Assembly: GCA_014654705.1 (NCBI GenBank)
Contig: JACVZY010000071.1
Location: 1 to 64,000 of the forward strand
Direction: 5' to 3'
Source of the DNA: Ignavibacteria bacterium
GTDB lineage: Bacteria > Bacteroidota > Ignavibacteria > Kapaibacteriales > UBA4661
Length of the DNA: 64,000 nucleotides
Part shown: in pieces, positions 58,396 to 64,000 of the stretch
Numbering within the stretch: the first letter of the stretch is position 1
How the letters are laid out: each line of letters begins with the position of its first letter
Program-made: the position numbers and the translations under genes
The notes under the pieces: model-generated
What the model was told of the DNA's origin: nothing
Database searches by the model: none
The model's input: only the letters and a program-made list of their open reading frames with translations

Positions 58396-58950
58396 ATGCT
58401 TATCCAAGAATATCAAGAACGGTGGAAAGAAGATTTCCACAGCATCAAAACAGTTATTTCGGAAGCACTTGATAATTATGATGTTACCATAGAACATATT
58501 GGCAGTACGGCAGTTACTCAGCTTGCAGCCAAGCCGATTATTGATATTGATGTGGTGTATGCAAAAAGCGACGAATTTGATGCAATCAAGGCAGGCTTAG
58601 AGCGCGGCGGCTACGTTCACAAGGGGAATCAAGGAATTTCTCAGAGAGAAGTGTTTAAGCGGCATAGTGCGGTGAAAGTACATCCGATTTTGGATTCTAT
58701 CGCCCATCACCTTTACGTTTGTCCGATTGATAGCAAAGAATTACAACGGCACATCCTCTTCAGAGATTATCTCATCAAGCATGAAGCCGCACGAGTGCAA
58801 TATCAAGCCCTCAAATACACAATTGCCGATGAAGTGAGCCAAGACCGAAAGAAATATGCGCATGTGAAAGAAGTAAAACTGAGAACATTCGTGGAAGCTA
58901 TTATCGCAAAAGCTCAAGAGGAGAACATCGGAGCATCTTTATCTCGGTGA
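58396..58950 (+). CDS. GrpB family protein (UPF0157, nucleotidyltransferase-like)
   Basis: VTIEHIGSTAVTQLAAKPIIDIDVVY; HHLYVCPIDSKELQRHILFRDYLIKHEAARVQYQALK. Confidence 0.93.
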   Translation: MLIQEYQERWKEDFHSIKTVISEALDNYDVTIEHIGSTAVTQLAAKPIIDIDVVYAKSDEFDAIKAGLERGGYVHKGNQGISQREVFKRHSAVKVHPILDSIAHHLYVCPIDSKELQRHILFRDYLIKHEAARVQYQALKYTIADEVSQDRKKYAHVKEVKLRTFVEAIIAKAQEENIGASLSR

Positions 58951-58959
58951 ACTGCAATC

Positions 58960-59748
58960 TCACCCCCAAAACCGAAACGCCGCCATTGAAAGATTCTTCC
59001 ATTGGAATCCGGCGTTTATCTGCTCGTACCGGCTGCCCATTGCGCTCACGAAGACAAGCGGCAAGAAGTGCTCCGAGGTGGGATGCGCTTGCCGAAATGT
59101 GGGATGCTGGTACAATTCTGCTAGGCGTTCTGCGTACCCGCCATCATTTGCGCCAGCCGCTAACGTATCCAAAACTAATTTCTCAAAGTCCGCTGCCCAT
59201 GCGTCCGGCGGCAGTGCCGAGCCGCCAAAGCGTACAATTTCGTGCCGATTATGCACCAAGCCACCACTTCCGATGAAGAGAACATTTTCTTTCAGAAGCG
59301 GTGCAAGCGCTTGTGCGATGTTGGCGTGATACGTGGGGTCAAGGCTTTGGTGCAAGGAAATCTGCACCATCGGCACATCTGCCTCTGGAAACATCGTCAT
59401 CAGCGGAATAAGTGCACCGTGGTCGAGTTCGGCAAATTTATCAAGCGAAACCGCTACGCCAGCCTTCTGAAGTCGCTCTGCGATGCTCTGTGCTAATACA
59501 GGACTACCTTTGGGGGAATATGTGCTACGGAACTCTGGTGGAAAGCCCTCATTCGCTTGAACAAGCTGCTGCGCAGTGCTGATTGAGACATTCGGCGCAA
59601 TCCAATGCCCCGACACCATGACGATAGCGTCAGGCGTTTGAGGCACAGCGCGTTCACGCACGACGCGAAACATTTCGGGAACGTCAGTACTTTTGAATGC
59701 CTCGTAAATAGTGCCGTGCGAGACGAAAAGAGCGGGTTGAGATTTCAT
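58960..59748 (-). CDS. DODA-type (4,5-DOPA) extradiol ring-cleavage dioxygenase family protein
   Basis: ALFVSHGTIYEAF, VMVSGHWIAP, ELDHGALIPLMTMFPEADVPMVQISLH, IGSGGLVHN. Confidence 0.9.
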   Translation of the reverse strand: MKSQPALFVSHGTIYEAFKSTDVPEMFRVVRERAVPQTPDAIVMVSGHWIAPNVSISTAQQLVQANEGFPPEFRSTYSPKGSPVLAQSIAERLQKAGVAVSLDKFAELDHGALIPLMTMFPEADVPMVQISLHQSLDPTYHANIAQALAPLLKENVLFIGSGGLVHNRHEIVRFGGSALPPDAWAADFEKLVLDTLAAGANDGGYAERLAELYQHPTFRQAHPTSEHFLPLVFVSAMGSRYEQINAGFQWKNLSMAAFRFWG

Positions 59749-59802
59749 CTGGTAATGAAGTGCTGGGAAATGTTTGTGGAGAGTTATTGCTGCTCACAAT
59801 AC

Positions 59803-60315
59803 TTATTGCTGCTCGCAATACCGTTTAAGTTCAGTATTCATCAACTCAAAGCCTTCGGGCGCATTTTTCATCATGGGCAAATTCCTGATAATAAGCGAGA
59901 GCACACCGCGATATTCCTCACGGTTCACGACAAGCGTTTTGCCGTTGCCCATGTCTTGCAGTTCAAAAAAATGTTCGCCGTCGAACACACGCGGGAAGCC
60001 TGTTTCCGCCAGCCATGCAAAACGTTTATTCTCTTCCCAATAGCTCACCAGTGGCGTAAATTCGTAAGGGTCTGTACCCTTCACCGAGAGTTTCAGGTGC
60101 AATGTGCCGTGCGGCTTTGCCTCACCGCCCAAGTACGCTAATTGGCTGTTCCATGCTTTGTAATTCTTGAAATCAACGACGGCGTTCCAGACCTTTTCCG
60201 GCGGGGCGTTGATAACGACATCCTTGCGGATTTCAAACTGTGTGCGGCTGAGTCCGAGAATTGCCAAAAGCGCAATTCCGGCGGAAATAAGGAAGATTCT
60301 TTTTGTATTCATCAT
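59803..60315 (-). CDS. SRPBCC (polyketide cyclase/START-like) family protein
   Basis: IRKDVVINAPPEKVWNAVVDFKNYKAWNSQLAYLGGEAKPHGTLHLKL...FDGEHFFELQDMGNGKTLVVNREEYRG. Confidence 0.88.
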   Translation of the reverse strand: MMNTKRIFLISAGIALLAILGLSRTQFEIRKDVVINAPPEKVWNAVVDFKNYKAWNSQLAYLGGEAKPHGTLHLKLSVKGTDPYEFTPLVSYWEENKRFAWLAETGFPRVFDGEHFFELQDMGNGKTLVVNREEYRGVLSLIIRNLPMMKNAPEGFELMNTELKRYCEQQ

Positions 60316-60331
60316 TACTGCTCAGTGATAA

Positions 60332-61204
60332 TTATGATGTTTTGAAAACAGAAGATGCCTCTAAATGCCCCATTTCACCTTTGCCGTAGCGCAATCGCGT
60401 CAGGTGCATTTGCTCGTTAGTGGACATCACAAATGGTCCTCCGAAAAGAGTTTGTTCGTTGAAAGGCTTGCCTGTGCCGAGAAGAAAGGTTGCGGAATCG
60501 TCGGTTGTCGTAATGTCAATCACACTTCCTTCACTGCTGAATTTTACGCACGTTGATTGACCATCCGTTTTTTCCAACACTGTTTCGCCCGCAAAAGCTC
60601 TACCGCTGACCATCATCACAAAAGATATGTTTCCGTCAGGAACGTGGTGTGTAAAGGATGCGTTTGGTTTCATCTGAACATCAAGCAATTCAACATCAGG
60701 CAAAGGCTTGATAGCCGCTTGGGTTGTGCCGTACTGCCCAAGCAATATCCGCACTTCCACATCCGCATTTGGGTGGACGACAGGTACAGCGTGAGAATCT
60801 ACGTGCATAGCTTTGGGTTCGGCAAATCTATCTTCCGAGGAGTGATTCAGCCACATCTGTAAACCATGACAGACTTTCCCTTCAATTTCAGGAATTTCTT
60901 CGTGTAAAATTCCTATTCCCGCTTGGGTGAGATGAATTGCTCCGGCTTCAATTCTGCTGTGGTCGCCCAAACTATCCCGATTGATGAATGCACCTTCGCT
61001 ATCCAAAAACATATACGTCATCACCGAAAATCCTGCGTGAGGATGGGGCGGAAAGAAGGCTCTCGGCATCCAAAATTCGGTAAGGATGATGAATGGGTCA
61101 ATGCTTCCTAATTCCGAGGTCAACCCGAAATTTCTAAAGCCATTTGTTTGTTCCTGAAGGCGCACCACCTTAGCAACTCGCTTGGTTTCAGGTTTGCTAT
61201 CCAT
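60332..61204 (-). CDS. Pirin family protein
   Basis: FIILTEFWMPRAFFPPHPHAGFSVMTYMFLDSEGAFINRDSLGDHSRIEAGAIHLTQAGIGILHEEIPE. Confidence 0.93.
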   Translation of the reverse strand: MDSKPETKRVAKVVRLQEQTNGFRNFGLTSELGSIDPFIILTEFWMPRAFFPPHPHAGFSVMTYMFLDSEGAFINRDSLGDHSRIEAGAIHLTQAGIGILHEEIPEIEGKVCHGLQMWLNHSSEDRFAEPKAMHVDSHAVPVVHPNADVEVRILLGQYGTTQAAIKPLPDVELLDVQMKPNASFTHHVPDGNISFVMMVSGRAFAGETVLEKTDGQSTCVKFSSEGSVIDITTTDDSATFLLGTGKPFNEQTLFGGPFVMSTNEQMHLTRLRYGKGEMGHLEASSVFKTS

Positions 61205-61254
61205 AAATGTATCAAAAATTCTGTGGAGAAAAATTTGAAAATGAGCTATTCACC

Positions 61255-62013
61255 TTACAAAATACCGCCATTTGCTTGAATCACCTGCCCCGTTATCCAT
61301 GCCGTTTCCGGCAGACATAAGGCGAGTACCGCTCCTGCCACATCGTTCGGCTGCCCCAAACGACCAAACGGCGTTTGCGCAACAAGTGCTTGCACCATTT
61401 CTTGCGGCGCAACCAAACCTTCGGTTTCCGTCACGCCGGGCGAAACCACATTGACAGAAATACGTTTCGCACCAAGCTCCTTAGCAAGAGAAATGGCGAA
61501 TTTCTCCAATGCAGATTTTGCTCCGGAATACGCGCCACTTGCAATACCGGGCATTGCAGCCGCTCCACTGGAAAGAACAATAATTCGCCCGCCTTCCTTG
61601 ACGTGATGTGCTGCCTGTTGCAACGCGAAATAATGCCCTTTCACGGCAGCAAACATTCGGTCGTAGCCATCTTCGGTCATCAATGCCGTTGGCGCAAAGA
61701 CCGCTTCAGAAAAAGCGTTGGCGATATAGATGTCTGCTTCGCCGCCAAAGTTTGTAGGCAAAAATTCAAAAACGCTTTTCATTGCGTTTGCGTTGCTTGC
61801 GTCGGCTTGCATTGCCACAACGTAAGAGCTGAACTGCTTTGCTTCCGCTTCGGTCGTTTTGGCGGCATCAGCATTGCTGTTGTAGGTAAAAAGGATATGT
61901 GCACCTTCTTTCGCCAGCGCGTGGACAATTGCCTTGCCGATACCGCGGCTGCCACCAGTAACGATAACTTTTTTGTTCTCCAGTTTGCCGCTTTGTGTAC
62001 TTGTCATAGCCAT
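61255..62013 (-). CDS. Short-chain dehydrogenase/reductase
   Basis: VIVTGGSRGIGKAIVHALAKEGAHI; YSGAKSALEKFAISLAKELGAKRISVNVVSPGVTETEG. Confidence 0.95.
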   Translation of the reverse strand: MAMTSTQSGKLENKKVIVTGGSRGIGKAIVHALAKEGAHILFTYNSNADAAKTTEAEAKQFSSYVVAMQADASNANAMKSVFEFLPTNFGGEADIYIANAFSEAVFAPTALMTEDGYDRMFAAVKGHYFALQQAAHHVKEGGRIIVLSSGAAAMPGIASGAYSGAKSALEKFAISLAKELGAKRISVNVVSPGVTETEGLVAPQEMVQALVAQTPFGRLGQPNDVAGAVLALCLPETAWITGQVIQANGGIL

Positions 62014-62197
62014 AGTATTCTTCTCTCGTTTTTGTTTTTGAATGAATTGATGGTATATTCAAACTTACTAATAGTCACTATCCTTTAGCAAGTAGTTGCC
62101 TAAATGGATACTAGTATCGTAAAAGATAGCTTTTGACTACGTAAGCGATAGAAGACGTAAATAAATTTCATCATAAGCATTATTTGAGGAAAAACCG

Positions 62198-62626
62198 ATG
62201 ACTAAGGTCGTACAAAATAGCCGTAAATTTACTGCAGCCGTGTTTTCGCCGCCGGAATCCAGTGGGGCGACGTGTTCGCAAAAGAGTGATATTTCTTGCC
62301 CTGTGCAATTAACGTTGGAACTGTTGGGCGGGAGGTGGAAATTGGCGATTATTCACAGCCTCTACAACGGCATGAAACGCTTTAAGGAGCTGGAGCGCGA
62401 CGTAGCGGGCGTTACGCCCAAAATGCTCACCAAGCAGCTCAAAGACTTGGAAGCAAACGACATTGTACATCGGGAATATCACGCCACCATCCCGCCGACG
62501 GTGGAATATAGCCTCACCGAATACGGACATAGCGTGGTACCGCTTGTGCTGGAAATAAAAAAATGGGGCTTGCAGCATCAGGAGCGGATGAGTAAGCCGA
62601 AAGGAAAGAAGGTCAAGAAGACTTGA
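62198..62626 (+). CDS. HxlR family transcriptional regulator
   Basis: CPVQLTLELLGGRWKLAIIHSLYNGMKRFKELERDVAGVTPKMLTKQLKDLEANDIVHREYHATIPPTVEYSLTEYGHSVVPLV. Confidence 0.95.
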   Translation: MTKVVQNSRKFTAAVFSPPESSGATCSQKSDISCPVQLTLELLGGRWKLAIIHSLYNGMKRFKELERDVAGVTPKMLTKQLKDLEANDIVHREYHATIPPTVEYSLTEYGHSVVPLVLEIKKWGLQHQERMSKPKGKKVKKT

Positions 62627-62762
62627 TTTCAAGAGAGCTATGACAGCGATTGAAAAAAGAAATTCTATGGGTCAATAATGCTTTTGTGACTTTTTTTCGT
62701 GTTGTGCTTCCTACGTTTATCCAGAACAACATTGTCTTACTTTCACAAAAGGTTTACCTACC

Positions 62763-64000
62763 ATGATGCACCATACCATGATGCGAAGCTCTATCACAGG
62801 TTTTCTTTCTTTCCTGTTTTTCATCGGCTCTTCGGCAGCCGCATTTTCTCAAAACACTATCGTTTGGCAGCAGACGAGCGGTCCGGCGGGTGGCAGCGTA
62901 AACGCTTTTGCAGAAGCACAGACCGGCTTGGGTTACACACATCAATATGCCGCGACTAATGGCGGCTTGTACACAGCAAATTCATCCGAACGCGGTAGAA
63001 CGTGGAAACGGGCGGGCTTAACGGGTCTTTCCATCAAAGATGTCTCCGCATATTCAAACCACGTCATCGCTGTTGCAGACACATCGCCGCAAAAAGTTTA
63101 TTATTCCGATAATGCCGGACAAGCATGGCGAGAAATCGCTGCGCCGGCTCGTATATTCTCGGCAGTGTTGTTGCCAGTTTCGGAGAGGTCGCCCGCGATT
63201 GTCATCAGCACGGCTCAGGGCGTGTATCGCTACGAAAACGCACAATGGAAGCAGCTTGCAACGGCGAGTACACTGGGAATACAGCAATTCGCAGGCAAAG
63301 TCTTGTGCAATTCTAAAGGACATATCTTTGTCAATGCCGGAGCAAGCCTCTGGCGCTCCACCGACGACGGCGCAACGTGGAAAAAAGTAGCAAATCATTT
63401 CCCACAACAACTTTCTGTGGCAATAAATCAGCAAGACGAAATGGTGATTGCCTACAACTGCGGAGGTATTTTTCGTTCCACCGACAACGGCGAAACGTGG
63501 CAAGATATTCGCTATAACAGTACCGAACTCTGCATACATTCTGTCGGCATCGCCTTCGACGGCACTATTTTTTGCGCACCGTTCCAAGGCGGAGTCAAAA
63601 AACTCGTCTCCGGTGTTGCGGGTTGGAGTTGGTTGCCAATTTCTGAGGGCTTACCCCAATATAAATATCCCAATAGAACAGTTGTCAACGAACCTTCGGT
63701 GATGTTTGTCAACTCCGGAATGCTTGCCGATTTGAGTATCGGTACGGATGTTTTTATTTCGCGTATTGAAGGCTCAACTGCGCCTGCCATGAGACTGAAT
63801 CAAGAAAAAAACACGTGGGAAGCGATTGGCACAACATCATTATTAAACAGTAACATTCTCCAGTTGAAAACTGCTGCCGACGGCACATTATACGCCGCAA
63901 CAGAACAAGGAATGTTTCGTTCGTCCGATACCGATAACGGCTCGTTTTGGGTTTCGATACAAAACGATTTGCCTGCGATACCACGACAAGCGTTGGAAAT
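62763..64000 (+). CDS. Partial exported BNR/sialidase-like beta-propeller protein, runs off the window
   Basis: Manual translation from ATG 62763: signal peptide then repeated ..YYSDNAGQAWREI.., ..LWRSTDDGATWKKV.., ..IFRSTDNGETWQDI.., ..FRSSDTDNGSFW..; open to the window end. Confidence 0.8.
   Translation, partial: MMHHTMMRSSITGFLSFLFFIGSSAAAFSQNTIVWQQTSGPAGGSVNAFAEAQTGLGYTHQYAATNGGLYTANSSERGRTWKRAGLTGLSIKDVSAYSNHVIAVADTSPQKVYYSDNAGQAWREIAAPARIFSAVLLPVSERSPAIVISTAQGVYRYENAQWKQLATASTLGIQQFAGKVLCNSKGHIFVNAGASLWRSTDDGATWKKVANHFPQQLSVAINQQDEMVIAYNCGGIFRSTDNGETWQDIRYNSTELCIHSVGIAFDGTIFCAPFQGGVKKLVSGVAGWSWLPISEGLPQYKYPNRTVVNEPSVMFVNSGMLADLSIGTDVFISRIEGSTAPAMRLNQEKNTWEAIGTTSLLNSNILQLKTAADGTLYAATEQGMFRSSDTDNGSFWVSIQNDLPAIPRQALE

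Noticed and set aside
61375-62088. 237-aa plus-strand ORF
   Set aside because: Antisense to the SDR gene; Arg/Cys/His-rich, no motifs
1-64000. tRNA/rRNA genes, prophage or transposase
   Set aside because: No cloverleaf-like segments with GTTCRA-type T-loops noticed in intergenic gaps and no phage structural or transposase motifs in any ORF; a tRNAscan/Infernal run would be needed to exclude them fully

Overview
The window is an ordinary, gene-dense bacterial chromosome segment with about 52 protein genes on both strands. I found no rRNA, tRNA, CRISPR array, prophage or transposase. Several signals point to the Bacteroidota/Chlorobiota-Kapaibacteriota (FCB) side of the tree: a short (287 aa) primary sigma factor, TTTG-N18..20-TAnnTTTG promoters, and C-terminal PNP...IxY type T9SS sorting tails on two large surface proteins. 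Most genes are housekeeping or metabolic: metF-like, PRODH, Sua5/YrdC, PBP2, lgt, gcvT, uppP, cfa, UDG4, sigma70, ftsY, ABC-F and thiolase. The items most worth a second look are: (1) an exported 1.28 kaa protein combining WD40 repeats, a TolA-like coiled coil and a C-terminal caspase-like protease with an intact His/Cys dyad; (2) a perfect 97-bp tandem duplication that frameshifts a membrane-protein gene and would restore the frame if deleted; (3) a nested-stem, about 70-nt structured element in front of a GrpB-family gene; (4) a dispersed intergenic repeat with CACAGAC/GTCTGTG arms; (5) a 16-bp tandem array whose unit resembles the end of the upstream EgtB-like gene; (6) a pirin/DODA-dioxygenase/SRPBCC/SDR cluster divergent from a Cys-containing HxlR regulator; (7) unusual architectures, namely OmpA+FecR, a DegT enzyme with a CX5CX2C insert, and an NDP-sugar pyrophosphorylase fused to a PMM domain with a degenerate active-site loop. 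All family calls come from motif reading of translations, not from database searches.
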